A stretch of DNA of 64,000 bases from Pomphorhynchus laevis. Its lineage: Eukaryota > Acanthocephala > Palaeacanthocephala > Echinorhynchida > Pomphorhynchidae. Shown one piece after another: positions 1 through 13,022 of the stretch (position 1 is the stretch's first letter; each line of letters begins with the position of its first letter). A program made the position numbers and the translations under genes. The stretch is from NCBI GenBank assembly GCA_012934845.2, contig WNNJ02001213.1:62001-126000 (forward strand). The letters are read 5' to 3'. Under the pieces are notes generated by a model. It was not told where the DNA came from and ran no database searches. It saw only the letters and a program-made list of their open reading frames with translations.

Positions 1-1359
1 AGCATATTTTAATATACACTTTTACATCTCTTTGAAGCATCGATGAAATAAAATGATCAATTGATGGTTTTTGTAGCGGCCTTTAATAAATACGACATAC
101 GACTACATAGTGTTGTCCGCAAGTAATGCAAATCCTTCCAATACCTATAATTTGTTGATGCAGTGAATGCAGCGTAGGATTGAAATTAACTAATTCAGTC
201 AATCGATCAATAATAGCGAAAAATTTATTAGTTTTCTCTGATGTTGTCTGTTCATAAAACATTTATCGTTCATTGGAACACCCAAGGTATATTACTCGCT
301 GTAAAATACCTAGATTTGATGAAACACATGATGAATGTTTTTAGATTGGAAATGATAGAACAATTTTGTTTTTGAGTTCGAAAAATAACTTTGGTCACTT
401 ACGACAAAGAGAAAGTCCACACCATGCTTGTTTCATCTAGACTGCCAGCAAAGTTGCCATCATTCGAGTACCACCTCTGAACAGTTGAATGGTAAAGGTT
501 CTAACAGGAGATCCATATATCATGAGCCACAAATACAAACGTTTTGCAATTCCGCATCGTTAAATTAATGTTTAAAGAAATTTTGCAAGACCTGGACAGT
601 CATATTTACCATATTTAAGAGGACCTAAATATTTTCTGCCATATAACTTTCTCAAGTTGCTTGTGTTTAACCTATATGTGTTCTTTCAGATTTTTTGAAT
701 AACGCTTATAAAATCAGCTCAATTAGTGTTTCTTAATACTCCCCAATCTTTGTTTTTGGACAACCCTTTTCATGTTGAATTTGCAACAAGGTTACTTTTC
801 AATTCAGTGGCCATAAGCCAGATCTCATAGTTGGAGCGCTAACACTTGTACTTTGCTCTTTCTACATGTAAACCCATTAATCAAGCCGATTACTAAATCT
901 CGACGATTGAACACAACTACGTTTAAGGCGGAAATGTCTCTCTTTTAAAAGACAAAATAATCTAGCCTTGGCATTCGGCTTGGAGAGTGCAGGTCATTGT
1001 ATTGACAAGTTCCTTTAGGGAAGATTGTTGATAGTAGATTATTCATGAACAATTAACAGATACGTACATCAAGATGCATATCATTTGCCGAGAATTGGCG
1101 TGTTAGTGGAACGAGTATGTGCCAAACAGAGTAACCAATTGAAATCTTTATTCGAATACCTAAAAATGACAACAAGAAAAGTTTTCAATAAACACAATTA
1201 TATGACATTCATCCCAGCAACATAGTCGGAAAGATATTTTGGGGAAAATCGATTTATTTTCGAATGCCAAAATTCCATAGACTGTAATTATTTATCTGGT
1301 AATCCAACAGAAGAGTTGTCACGGTTTGTATAGGTATGTCATTCTCCCTTTCACTTATA
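1..1359. other. No gene recognised
   Basis: I see no convincing open frame, splice-flanked exon, RNA gene or repeat unit here. Its base composition is less AT-extreme than the following 3 kb. The segment borders a Gypsy fossil on its right, so part of it may be the decayed 3-prime end of that element, but no terminal repeat could be recognised. Confidence 0.4.
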
Positions 1360-2230
1360 TTGATTCCAACATGCAACTTCGTGTGCATCGAGTTGCTTTT
1401 GAGGACGAAACGGAAGTTGTGCAATATCTTCCAAAATAGGAGAATTGAGATTCGAAGCCTTTGCTAAATGGTCAGTGGAGACATAACTCTTAACACCATT
1501 AGGATACCTTACTAACTCGTAATCTTGATTCGCGTGGATGAGAGTTGCAGGACGGGTTAATGAATATTATTTGCTACTCCGCTAATTCCTTCAATAAGCC
1601 GTTTCTGAATTAACCAACCAATCTGGGATCATTGTTCTATTAGGTGAGTATCGCTGAAACGAGAACAGTTTATCGTGTGTAGTCGTTCTTGTGGTAGTTC
1701 ATAACAATGTTCTAATAAAGCGGTAAGTGTGATATAGGAGGTCTTGTCATTTTTGCAGAGGGTATTCCTGATCATTTGATGCAAACTAATTGTTTTCAAC
1801 ACTGTTCCATTATAACGTTCAACCTGACCATTTGAGGAAGGATGGTAAAGTATAGAAAATGAGAACAAAACACCGAGATTTTAACAAGTAATGTCGAAAA
1901 TTTTACGGTGTGAAAGACGAGCCTCGATCAGTGTGTATACTATTAGACACCCCAAAGATGCCAAAAATCTGATTTAAGCATTTGATTACAGTTTCAAAAG
2001 TGTTATAACAAGCGAAACCAAACGGAAACCAAGATAGCTCAATTGATATTAGAATGAATGTTCCTATTCATAGTAAGTAAAGGTTCCTTTAAATCAATCG
2101 TAATGCGCTCAAAAGGGCGTGATGTCTTTATCAGCTGGCCTCGATGATGTCTGAAAAAATGAGACTTTATCTTAGCACATCTTTCGCAATCAGAGGTAAT
2201 GCTACGGACATCACAAGAAGGCGTTCTATA
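1360..2230 (-). mobile_element. Ty3/Gypsy retrotransposon fossil, integrase region
   Basis: The minus strand carries parts of a Gypsy-type integrase in the right order. First comes the end of the zinc-binding domain (CERCAK near 2180), then the start of the catalytic core (FERITIDL near 2115), the core end around YHPSSNGQVERYN near 1830, and a C-terminal domain reaching about 1375. The core motif with conserved NGQVER is diagnostic of LTR-retrotransposon and retroviral integrases. No reverse transcriptase, gag or terminal repeats are visible. The copy is an old, 5-prime-less remnant with several breaks. It ends on the right against a PLE tail at about 2225. Confidence 0.85.
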
Positions 2231-2975
2231 AAATTTTATATTATTATTTATTATTTATCTTTATTCTTATTTATATAAAGTATAAAATACGTATACTCAG
2301 TTATCTGATCTGATTGTATTTCTGTTCTTTTAATTCATAAGGATAATTCACTAAGGATGCCGTTAAGCGGCGAAGGCTTTGACTAATTTTAAATAAGGCA
2401 CATATATTTACGCTACATTGATAGGAGAAACAAAATCTGTAAATATAAAAAAAATATGGAATAATTTCGATTGAATAAATTTAAAGCAAAATCAACATTT
2501 TTTTCCTGAATTGGAAAGAGACAAAATCTTAAATGTTAAAGAGATTTTGTCTCAAAGAGACAAAATCTTAAATGTTAAAAAAATTGATTTTTGAAGTTTC
2601 ATTGATTAAGCAACATTGATATCGTCTATGAAACTACAGATTAATAAAAATCAAGATTAATATTTTTGAAAAATATATATTCGCGATAAACATCAAGAAT
2701 GCTTTTTTCAAATTAAATTATTTTTTAGTATCTAAAACAGATTCAAAGGATATATAAATTCCTCTACTCAACATAAATATTTTGAGTAGATGAATAGTGA
2801 CTGTAACCTAATAGCATAGCAGTTACTCCTGATGACCTCTAATCATTATTCGAATACATCGTCTGTTATTTATTATCCAATTCATAATAATTGATTTTTA
2901 TTTGTATTGACTTTTATTTGTATAATTAAATACGTAGAGTCAGTTAGCTGAATTTATTCATTTGATTGTTGTTGA
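2225..2975 (+). repeat. Penelope-like element 3-prime tail fragments
   Basis: Two pieces of the tail that follows the PLE reverse transcriptase at 18.8 kb recur here. One, near 2240-2325, has the end motif around CTCAGTTATCTGATC. The other, at 2805-2975, starts with CATAGCAG and runs through CTGATGACCTCTAAT and ATCGTCTGTTATTTATTA to the CAGTTAGCTGA end. Between them is AT-rich sequence with a short internal repeat of GAGACAAAATCTTAAATGTT at 2517-2580. No coding capacity. Confidence 0.7.
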
Positions 2976-3059
2976 TGTTGTTATTTATTAGTCAATATAA
3001 AACAATTGATTTTAATCAATTTTTTAATCAACATTTTTCATTGTAAAGAACCCAAAAAC

Positions 3060-3245
3060 GTTGATTTGTTCGATGTTGTTCCAAACCAACATCTTACTAG
3101 TCTCGCTGCGTTTCTTTATTATCCTAATACTTTTCGACATTCGCACGCTTCCAAAAATTCATTTCTAGCAAATTTTTCGACATCGCCCGATGTTGGCCCC
3201 ATTTTGTTTAGCTTATACATTAATGAGCTACCTGATCTTTTTTAA
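3060..3245 (+). mobile_element. LINE reverse-transcriptase fragment
   Basis: The frame ending at 3245 reads DVGPILFSLYINELPDLF at its end. This matches the RT motif region of Jockey/CR1/I-type non-LTR retrotransposons (typically QGSVLGPILFSLYINDLP). Only this one block survives. The upstream part of the frame has no recognisable RT motif and nothing follows downstream. It is a short dead fragment, and which LINE clade it came from cannot be decided from one motif. Confidence 0.6.
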
Positions 3246-3404
3246 GAATTGAAAAATTGAAAATTCGAAAAAGTGAAGCTTTATCTTAGAACATCCTTTG
3301 TGTAAAATCCTATAAAAGATTTTTTCGTGCTTGAAGTCTAGAATAAGTCTCGAAAAATTGTATTTATATATTTAAATGCCCAATTATTGTATTTTATAAA
3401 AATG

Positions 3405-3695
3405 TTACGAATCGACTATAAGAATGGAATGAGTAAACTATAAATATGAAATGAGTGGACTATAAAAATGCAACGAATGGACAATAAAAATGAAATGAGT
3501 GGATTATATAAATGCAACGAGTTGACTATAAAAATGAAAAGGACTATAAATTAGTGAATAGTATTAATATTAGCGAATGTAAGCAACAACTTTAAATTGG
3601 CGATTCAATAAATGAAATATCTACAAGCCATTAAAAATGAAATGAGTAAACTATAAAATTGAAATGAGTGGGCTATACAAATGGAAAGGGCTATA
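3405..3695 (+). repeat. 22-bp minisatellite
   Basis: Six degenerate 22-bp units run head to tail from about 3409 to 3540, each close to ATGAGTGGACTATAAAAATG with an ACGA/ATGA alternation. A second short patch lies at 3638-3695. The units alternate between two variants, which suggests a 44-bp higher-order unit. The repeat adjoins PLE debris on its right. Confidence 0.75.
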
Positions 3696-3929
3696 TCTAT
3701 ACCGCGTATGCACGTTATGCATAATGAAAATTCGGAGAGGTCCAGACGACAGCGAGCGATTTTTAAATGTGAGCAAAATAGTGTTTCATATTTGACCAAT
3801 AATATTTTATATTATTATATTATATTCTTCGTCATTTTAATTTTGTCAATTTTACATTACACCTTCTCACTTTTGCAAAATATTTTGTCTTTTACAAAAA
3901 ACATTTCGTACCTTCATAATTTACATGAT

Positions 3930-4915
3930 TTAATTAATTAAAGTAATTTAAACACACTTTAAAAATATTGTGTGATATTAAAAATTAATAATTTTATAAA
4001 ATACAATTTCAGTATTAATTCTATGAAAAAATTTAAAACCAAAAAATAGCTATAACGCCTATCTGACAAAAATTAGACCGATTTGGAACACACAAAGACG
4101 ATAAAATTTTAAAATATAAATACTTACGATTTTAGTACGCCTTGTACAAATTTAGATTTAGCAGATATTAAAGATGCATTAGAAAAATTAATTAACTTTA
4201 TTTTTGGAAAAACTTATACATCTATGTTATAATAACTATAACGCCTATCTAACAAAAATTTTATCTAGCAGCATTTTATTTGAGAATATAATTTAAAAAG
4301 TTAATGTTTTTTGCTTCCATGGTAACCTGACAATTTTACAAATGAACAGGTATTGAGAAGTTATAAACACTAATATAAATATATGGATAAAATTGAATTA
4401 ATAAAAGCCTTAATCTTGGTAGCAAAAAGAAGATACAATCAAATCACTAGAATAGTAAATATAAAGGATACAAAACCATTGCATTTATGGACTTCACTTT
4501 CATGCAATAAGTTATTTCATCAATTCGCATTTACAATTGCTAAGAACATGGGATATCATACAAATCTAGGTGCATTTTATTTGAGAATAAAATTTAAAAA
4601 GTTAATGTTTTTTGCTTCCATGGAAACCTGACAATTTTACAAATGAACAGGTATTGAGAAGTTATAAACACTAATATAAATATATGGATAAAATTGAATT
4701 AATAAAAGCCTTAAATATTTTGATATATCAAAATTATTTAAAAGTAGAGACTTCTATATTGTACTTCTATAAAGTATTTGTACTTCTGTATTAGTACTCT
4801 TTATACAGATCTAAATTTAGCAGATATTAAAGAAGCGTTAGTAAAATTAATTAATATTATATTCGGAAATAGATACATATATATGTATTAAACCATCAAA
4901 GCAGCATTTTATCTA
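3930..4915 (+). mobile_element. Penelope-like element fragment, internally duplicated
   Basis: Pieces of the same reverse transcriptase as at 17.9 kb appear in scrambled order, including the stretch around TNLDLADIKDALEKL near 4150 and MDKIELIKAL at 4383 and 4683. A block of about 150 bp (4266-4413) recurs at 4566-4712, so the element carries a tandem duplication of roughly 300 bp. Between the copies a 70-residue open stretch beginning ILVAKRRYNQITRI is shared with the minus-strand PLE at 22971-23192. It is therefore part of the element family and not host coding. The element is broken in several places. Confidence 0.7.
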
Positions 4916-4956
4916 GCAGCATTATATAATGAAAATGTAAAGGAATATCAACTTAA

Positions 4957-5646
4957 TTACCAAATACGATAATACGCAAATACGATATTCTGAAAATAAA
5001 TTTAATTCGTTTTATTAATTTCATTCTAAAAGTTTAAAACTTAAAACAATCTTAATTTATTTTTCTATTTATCTCGATGTTTAAACGCTCTGAACAATTT
5101 AAGAGCACATCAAACGTATAATTGAACAATTATTATTGAATATTATTAAAATATTATCTCGAATTTATAAAAATTAAAAGATAAAGAATTCCTCTCGATG
5201 TTTAAACGTCCTGAACAAGTGAATTTATAATCAAAATATTTATTAATGTAAATACGTTATATTTAAAGAAGCTTACTTATAAATACTTTATTTACTTTAT
5301 ACTTAAAATGATAAAGAGTGAACCCTCTTCATCATAGGGTGCCCCTACGTGTTTCGACAACGCGACATTGTAGCTTTGACATGCGCTTACAAATATGTCA
5401 ATAGATAGTGCGTGTTCTAGGTTTGAACCACGTACATAGAGTTTTGAGTGCACACACCTCACCATTCGACCAGCACGGACGAATTAACAATAATTTTTTA
5501 TATAATATTTAAACCTTTTTCAATATACAAATAATATAGAAGCAAAATAATATCAATTTAATTACCAAATACGATAATACGCAAATACGATATTCTGAAA
5601 ATACATTTAATTTGTTTTATTAATTTCATTCTAAAAGTTTAAAACT
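4957..5646. repeat. Direct repeat pair and a small dispersed motif
   Basis: About 85 bp containing ACGATAATACGCAAATACGA occurs at 4957-5043 and again at 5557-5646. Inside, the motif CTCGATGTTTAAACG with CTGAACAA occurs near 5073 and 5193, and its reverse complement near 9124. The unique part at 5310-5470 is the least AT-rich of the block but holds no open frame that I recognise. From 5647 to 6490 I see only AT-rich DNA. Confidence 0.6.
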
Positions 5647-6496
5647 TTTCATTTCGTAAGCAAAGCAGTATAATAAAATGAAATTGAGAGAGTTTAAACA
5701 AAAAATAAATGAAATTAATAAACTTTATCATTTCAAATTAATAAATTGTTGATTAAATTACTTTAATGATTGACAAATTGTATTGTTAGAACATATTGAT
5801 AATGTCATAATTTCATTAATAAAAGATTAGTGAATTTCAAGCTAGCATGTCTCATTCCGATTCAATTAATAAAATAATTTCAAATAAATAAAATAATCCA
5901 AATTTGCTATATAGTCGTAAAAACGAATATGATGCGTCCACTTAGAAAAGAGAAACATGTTGACTAGATGATTGCATTCGTTAACTGTAATTATAAAAAT
6001 CTAAGATTATGATATTTACATTTTTTAATTTATGTATAATACATAATATGTGTACTCAGTTTGTGTACGATATGTTCACTGTGCTGCAAAGTTGACAAAG
6101 TTTTGTCAATTAGAATGATTGAATAGCTTTTGCAAATGTAAATACGTGTTGTTCGAATGACTAATTATTGTGCAATACTGGCAAAGTGTTGCTCAAAAGT
6201 GCGCACTTGGCATTTCAAAAGTGTCAGTATGAGCATAACGAATTGCGTGTATAATCCAAGCATATTACCAATCATTTGTTTGCTTTAGTAGCCAATTTGT
6301 TATTTTCCAATATAAATTTTTAAAGATTTTATCTTCTTTATTACAAATAACTAATCTCTTTTCCTTATAAAAGTCATTCTTGTTTAGTACAAATTGTAAT
6401 TGTAAATGTTTTGGTTTAAATAGTTTAGATAATGTCACTTTTGCTGAATTCAAGTATATATGCTACACGTTGATTACGACGCAACTCTTAGAAACA

Positions 6497-7249
6497 ATGG
6501 ATGATTTTGAACTACTTCTCAAAGATATGTCATCTCAATTCTGTAACGAAATGAAATCATGCTTGCAATCTGTATTCGAGGAACTAAGCCGTTCAATAAA
6601 TCAAAGTCAGACTATTTCAGTTAATGATGTTGGTATTCAATGTGAAAACAATTGTTCAATCACTGACAACTGTGTGAGCAGTAACTCCGCTAAAACAATT
6701 GAACAGAAGGACGATGACGTTCTTATCATTTCTGACAATGACATTAGCGACGATGACGCAAACAAGAAAAAAATTGATGACGACATGTATTTGGAAATAT
6801 GCGAACCAAGCAATGTTGAATCAAGTCCTAATTTACACACCGATAAGCCTATTCTTAATAGCTTTCGGTCACATTTACCCGAATTGCCCAAGTTTGAAAC
6901 TACAAACACTAGTCCATATCTGCCTCCATTGCCTGTTGCTACTGATCTATCTGCTAAACAAGACAGTTGTAGTGTAGTACTTACCTGGTCGATAAAAAAT
7001 CTACGTAAATGCACAGCCATCGGTCAATACCATATATACGCTTATAACACAAATCTTTATGATGATCAAACTACTACAACGGTTAGTCAATGGTCTTGTG
7101 TGGGTACGATTGAAGGAATACCTCCACCTATTTATGCAACGTTCTCCAATTTTGAACGCGGGCGCCGCTACTTTTTTGCTCTATTTGCATCTGATATACA
7201 TAATAGAAACGGTCCATTCTCTAATATCGTAAATGTTGACTTTGAGTAG
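6497..7249 (+). CDS. ATF7IP/Windei-like protein with SIM and fibronectin-III domain
   Basis: Encodes 250 residues. I take the ATG at 6497 (A at -3, G at +4). The frame is open about 39 codons upstream but has no earlier ATG. The last ~105 residues form a fibronectin type III domain of the ATF7IP class, with LTWSIKN, YHIYAYNT, SQWSCVGTIEGIPPP and the final strands RRYFFALFASDIHNRNGPFS. In ATF7IP (MCAF1) this domain binds MBD1, and the protein partners the H3K9 methyltransferase SETDB1 in the nucleus. Upstream, DDVLIISDNDISDDD is a textbook SUMO-interacting motif (hydrophobic VLII followed by acids), also a feature of ATF7IP. The N-terminal 60 residues (DDFELLLKDMSSQF, EELSRSINQSQ) look helical and may be what remains of the SETDB1-binding region. 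The protein is far shorter than the vertebrate one, and upstream exons cannot be excluded. Family assignment is from remembered motifs, not a search. Confidence 0.8.
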   Translation: MDDFELLLKDMSSQFCNEMKSCLQSVFEELSRSINQSQTISVNDVGIQCENNCSITDNCVSSNSAKTIEQKDDDVLIISDNDISDDDANKKKIDDDMYLEICEPSNVESSPNLHTDKPILNSFRSHLPELPKFETTNTSPYLPPLPVATDLSAKQDSCSVVLTWSIKNLRKCTAIGQYHIYAYNTNLYDDQTTTTVSQWSCVGTIEGIPPPIYATFSNFERGRRYFFALFASDIHNRNGPFSNIVNVDFE

Positions 7250-10200
7250 AAAATGAATGGAATTGCCTTTGATTATTAATTTGCGATCATTAAAGCGACC
7301 ATTGACTATCGACAATTGTAAACTTTTCAATTCACATTATTATAAGCTTTATGTATTAAACTCATTACCTGTTAACTTCATGTTCAAAATTTATTTACAT
7401 TTAGGGACAGCTGTTACTTAATTGTCGATTTTTAATCGTGGAACTTGAAAACTATATTCAATTATTTAATGTCCATAAAAGCAAATGTTGAAAAGTTTCT
7501 TAGTATTCATTGCTGATCCTGACAGGCATATTTTTAGTTGATGTACAAACACGATTAGTTATCATTTCAATTAAATCAATTCATCGATTATAAATTACGC
7601 AATTGATTTTCAATTATTATAAATAATTGCAAAAACGAAATATTAATTGATATTTATAATTAATAATATTATAATAATATTATAATAATATTATAATATT
7701 TATTAATTAATATTATATTAATATATTAATATATTAATTAATATATTATTAAATAATTTTTATGTTTTAATGCTGTATAATTTAATGTTGTATATGTCGT
7801 AAATGTATATTTAATTTTGTCAAATACCACATCTATCCAATTAATTCCGGATGTTGATTCTACACGTTCTCCGTGTCGTATGACAAATATCCGTTGTGGT
7901 TCTGATTTTATCCGGAATACATTGTTTATAATATCAAAATTTAATTATATTTAAATTTCATGAATTATGTGTTTCTATTACGATTACCACCTAACAAAAT
8001 AAAACTGGTTTCGATAAACCACAAAATTTTCATTAATTAATATAATGACATTAATTTATTTTATTAAAAGTATTTTTATTTAGCAATTTGTTTTCAATTT
8101 ATGGTTTTCTAAGATTATTTTTAACGTCCGTAGATTCTTTACCCATAATAGGCGATGAATGAAGCAAATAAAATATATCTAAACACATTATTTAACGCAT
8201 AATCACCGCAATACCTTAAATAACTCATTCCAAACTTTGAAATGGGGTTCTGATATATGTTTTGTCATTTATACCTTTTTCGTTGTATGTGTTGGAATAA
8301 AAATATGGCTATTTTGTTATTAAAGTAATAAAAATGGTATAAATTAATGAGTTAATTATTACGAATAAACAAGTTATTTCATTGCGAATTAACCATTTAT
8401 TAAATTATTTTATTACGAATAAACGAGTCATGGGAATCATAAACGAAATCTCAATTCATATCCATCAAAGCTATAAAGATTGCCAAAACGCATTATTTTT
8501 ACGATGGATCATACTTTTCCATTCAACCCAGCGCTATAACCCATAATTTAAAATATCGGATTAGTCTGCTTTATTGTATAATAAAAACTGTTTTATATTG
8601 TACTCTTTCTTATAGCTATAAAATCTAAATTAAGATTGTTTTGGGCGTTTTTTATTTCTAAGAAATTAGGAATATATTATTTTACCAAAAAATAGCAGAT
8701 TAATACTGGTATAAAGATATGCATGTGTAATAGATTACATTCGTGTACGGCAAGAATGCTTTACTTTTAGATATAATAAATGCTTCCTACATACAATATG
8801 TCAATAATGGTCATTAAGATAAACCATTATTCTACTCAGGATAATTCTACTATTTTCGTTATATAACTTTTAAATTTAAATTTCTAAAGAATAACCTTAT
8901 TATTTTTATTACAAAATTTCTGACAAGCTGAACAATACCGTCTGGAAACTGCAAAGCAACTGCTAATAGCTACAGCGTTCCTATGTCTTGATGGTTCAAA
9001 CACTTTGGAAATATCTTCAATAATACATTAGACCTTTAAAACTAAAAAATGCATTTTTTTATTTTGAACATTTAAGTGGTTAATATTTTATTTAAGATAT
9101 CAGATTTTAGAGAATAACATTATTGTTCAGGGCGTTTTAACATCGATAGGAATTGAAAAAGAAAATTATTGTTCACAAACTTTCGACTATTACAATAGTC
9201 CTTTTAGAGTGTATATTTTAGAAAAATATAAAACATAACATTTGAAAAGGACTATTGCAAACATAGCAGCGGGTCCAAATTAGTCCTTTTTGTGATTTAG
9301 AAAAATATAAAGCATAACACTTGAAAATGACTCTTGCAAACATAGCAACGGGGTCAAATACATGCTAATGACGTATTTCCTTTAATGAAATTTGATTATT
9401 TAGTGTACCTTATTTTAATATGAAGTATATTATTTACTATTCATAAATTTTTTTGATTAAGTTTAAATTTATTTTTAATAATATTTTTTGTTCATTTATA
9501 GATTGTAGCTTTAATATTTTAATAATATTTTGTTGATTATCCATTTTAAGAAATAGAAAAAATTCATCAATTTTGCTTGAAAATTTGCAAAAATTAAAAA
9601 TGTTGTATCAAAATAATGTCATAAAACTTTATTACACAAACATCCTTGTAAAAATAAAAGACCAACCGAGTTACAATTAATTTTACTTTTAAAATTACTT
9701 TCTACGGTATAAAAATATTATAGTTATTAATTTACTATTTACTATAAAAGCTATTTACTATTGAAATACGAATTAATGAGAGATAATTAATTATAAGAAA
9801 TAGAAATGAAATTCAACAAACTTGCTTGGAAATAAGCAGAAAAGTAATAATGTCTTATCAATAATACATATATCAAATCAGCCAATTGAGTCTACTTGTT
9901 TTATATTATTTATAAATTAAAAATAACGATAAATAGAATAAATAATTATACATAATTAATGATAAAGGATTATATATAATTTATATAAAGTTAGAATTTA
10001 AAATAAAAATTAATTTTTCAATTGTTTTGATCAGATCAGCAAATTGAGTCTACGTGTTTTATATTATTTAGAAATTAAAAAATAATGCTAAATAAAATTT
10101 AAAATATTAACTAATAAATAATAAATAATTATAAATAATCGATATTTGTTATATAAAGTTTTATATAATTTGTATTTACAAAGTTAAAATTTAAAATATC

Positions 10201-12529
10201 CATTTAAAAAAACTTAAATCATTACGAAAATAATATCAAATGATTAAATCATGACAGAATACGACAGCTGAGCTCGATTTATCATCATATTTATGAACGT
10301 CTAGTATAATATTACTTGCTGAGTTTATTATTACCGTGTTGAATGACATTTCTGTAGTTTTTAATGATTAAAGATGATTGAGATACATTAAATTTGTTTT
10401 ATTTTTCTAATGATAATTTTCTCGTGAATTATTGAAGGAAATTTAGTTTGAAATTTCTTGTTATATCAGAAAGATAATGTATATTTAGCTGTATTTTTAT
10501 GTAAATGTTGTCTGCACTATAATTAAATTTTAGACGGAGCGCAAAGAGTTAGCGTTTATTTCACACAAATAATTAAATAACAAGATTTTTAAATTCCTGG
10601 GCTTTGCTATCATCTTCAACTGTTTAATTAGCGCCACTACTTTAGTATTTCAGAAGTAAAAACATCACTTGCCTCAAAGATTTAAATTAAATGGAAAATT
10701 TTAATTATAAAGATTAATACTTTATGATAAATGCGAGTATTTAATGAGAGGTTGTTTATAATCAGTTTTGCAGCCACAAAAGAATCGACAAAGCGGTAAT
10801 TAGTATCATTTCGTCATCATTTAAACTCATCAGTGACGGGTACCTCTCATCACTTTTTTATTAATATTTTTTATATTTTAGATTTATACTTTATTAAACA
10901 CGCTTTTTTTAAACGTCGGAGAGCCATTGTTTGCATTCGAAATTTTAGAAAAGCACACAGTTTTATCCTATTTATTTTATATTGTAAAATATTTTGGTTT
11001 TATATTTATAGATTGTAAGTTATTACATTTTATGTTAACGATATCCATATAAAAATATAAATTAAATCCAATAAATATTAATTGTTTTATATTTAAATTA
11101 AGATTTTGAATTCAATATTTAATATGCACTACCTATTAAAATTAAATATTAATATTTAATAAATAAATATTTAAATTCAAATATCTATTACTCTTTAAAA
11201 AATATCGGTTTAAGTTGTAATACTAACAACTTAAATGATTCGCACCATGTTGTGTTTGATTTGCCTCACCAAATCACCGCGTTTCATTCTATTTATAATA
11301 TCCGATATTTTATATCAAATCCGATATTTTTGAGAAAATAATTTTTAAATATTTTTAAAATTAATTTTTAATACTAACGGCTGAGATGATTTTATTTATT
11401 ACTTGGATCATTTCTAATTGATAGCAAATGTATTATTCATTTAAAAGTTCGGATTTTGACAAATTATGTGAAAAATGTTTACAGTTCAGGTATAAAGTAT
11501 AAATGCATAAGGTATATTATTATAAATAATAATATAGTATTATAGTATATAATAATACCTTAATATACAAATAATATAGTATTATATAAAGTATAATACC
11601 TTATGTATAAGGTATATTATTATTTGGTATAAAATATATACTATATAGGGATTTCCAAAAAGATTTTAAGTTGTATTTCTTTATGTAATATGCTTTATTA
11701 ATGAATGGCAATGATAATTTGTATAGTTTTAATTTTTGAATCAGAAATACTTGTCATACTTAATATATTTTAAATTGATGAAATTTACGAAAATACTTTT
11801 ATAATATCCTAGAAACAAAAGTTACATTTAAATTGTAATCTTTATTCTTGTCGCTATTTAGTTGTCGTATCTCTTAATTTAACAATTACAAGACTTGCAT
11901 TGATGTCTAGTAAATGTAATATAATTTGTGTCAAGCTATTCGAGTTTGATGGTATTCTATTTGAAATATTCAGTAATTCTAACCTGTTGTCTTGCGATTT
12001 TTGGAAATTAAAACATTTAAACAATCTAATTTTCGATATATCGAAATTGCACTGGATTGTCATACTGTATTATCGTTATCGTCATACTATCATCATTTTG
12101 TGATAGTAGTATAAAATCATCATTTATGGTTTTATAAATCAATATAGTTTGTGTTCATCGATTTCGGGTTCTGTAATTTTATATACGTACTTTTTAGTAA
12201 TTTTAATTTTTATTAATTTTGCCCATCAACTTGTTATAGACGTCAGACCATTAAGATCTTGACTCCTGGCTAATGAAATAATTCCAATACAAATGTGATC
12301 GAATATTTTGTAAATTTTTGAAAAATTTGTGAAGAAATCGCTGATATTTTAATCTGTACAATATAACAAGTGATTTTATTAAAAGATTTATTTATTCTAA
12401 CACTTCAATATTGATGTATATCACATAAATACTATTTTATTAGTAAAAAAATAAAATATTTTTAATTATAAAAACACAAGAACAGTATATACGTTCAATG
12501 TAAACGAATTTAAATTATTAATTCCAATT
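7250..12529. other. AT-rich intergenic DNA with scattered PLE remnants
   Basis: No gene recognised in 5 kb. Visible items: pure A/T low-complexity DNA at 7610-7760; PLE tail remnants on the minus strand at about 9240-9560, with two tandem copies of a block containing TTGCAAACATAGCA near 9250 and 9330; further tail pieces ending CTGAGTCTACGTATTTTATATT-like motifs near 9900 and 10040; and a palindromic TATA-type tract at 11510-11650 built from TATAAGGTATATTATTATA-like units. Confidence 0.5.
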
Positions 12530-12720
12530 TGCATTATTCAATAATACATAATTAGGATTATATCATAATTAGGATTATAATTATGATATAATTATGAATT
12601 ATATTATATGTTACATATAATATAATTCATAATTATGTAACGTATAATCCTAATTATGTATTATTATTCAATAATACATAATTAGGATTATATCATAATT
12701 AGGATTATACGTTACATAGC
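12530..12720. repeat. Nested palindromic repeat
   Basis: A block of about 44 bp with CATAATTAGGATTATATCAT occurs at 12535-12579 and again in the same orientation at 12667-12710. The sequence between is largely the inverse of both (for example GTATAATCCTAATTATGTAT near 12640). The whole can fold into one long hairpin in either of two registers. No target-site duplication or coding was seen. Confidence 0.75.
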
Positions 12721-12919
12721 TGTTAGGAGCTGTCAATAACAATCGAAGCTTTTTTAAATAGTGAAAATCGTGGCTCCTAATACACACCGAAAATTTGAAA
12801 TGATAGAGTATTGCAAAGAAATTAATATAATTACGAAATAATTATCAAAATTATATGGCAAAGACATAACTACTAAATTATATAGAAATTAAATTTAATT
12901 AACACAAATGTAAACTTAC

Positions 12920-13022
12920 CTTCAGTGTTGTAATGGGCTCCGCTTTTGTTATGCCCCTCTTTGCTGCATGATATACCAGATTCCTGGTCTGATTTTATAA
13001 GTCTAATTGATAAGCTAATCAT
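12920..13022 (-). CDS. Possible first coding exon of an unidentified gene
   Basis: On the minus strand an ATG at 13022, with an in-frame stop just upstream, opens 34 codons (MISLSIRLIKSDQESGIS, then a polar stretch ending HYNTE). It runs into a strong splice donor (GAAG then GTAAGTTTA, donor at 12919) in phase 1. Base composition is richer in G+C than its surroundings. I do not recognise the protein and could not find a matching second exon in the correct phase. The frame at 11854-12063 (-) is the nearest candidate but its phase does not fit. Confidence 0.3.

Noticed and set aside
3681-3941. 86-residue frame with a hydrophobic second half
   Set aside because: Starts inside the 22-bp minisatellite and runs through A/T-rich DNA. 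The apparent membrane segments are what such DNA encodes by chance.
11854-12063. Leucine-rich 69-residue frame on the minus strand
   Set aside because: It has an ATG and a stop but no recognisable motif, and its possible acceptor does not match the phase of the donor at 12919. Chance remains likely in such DNA.
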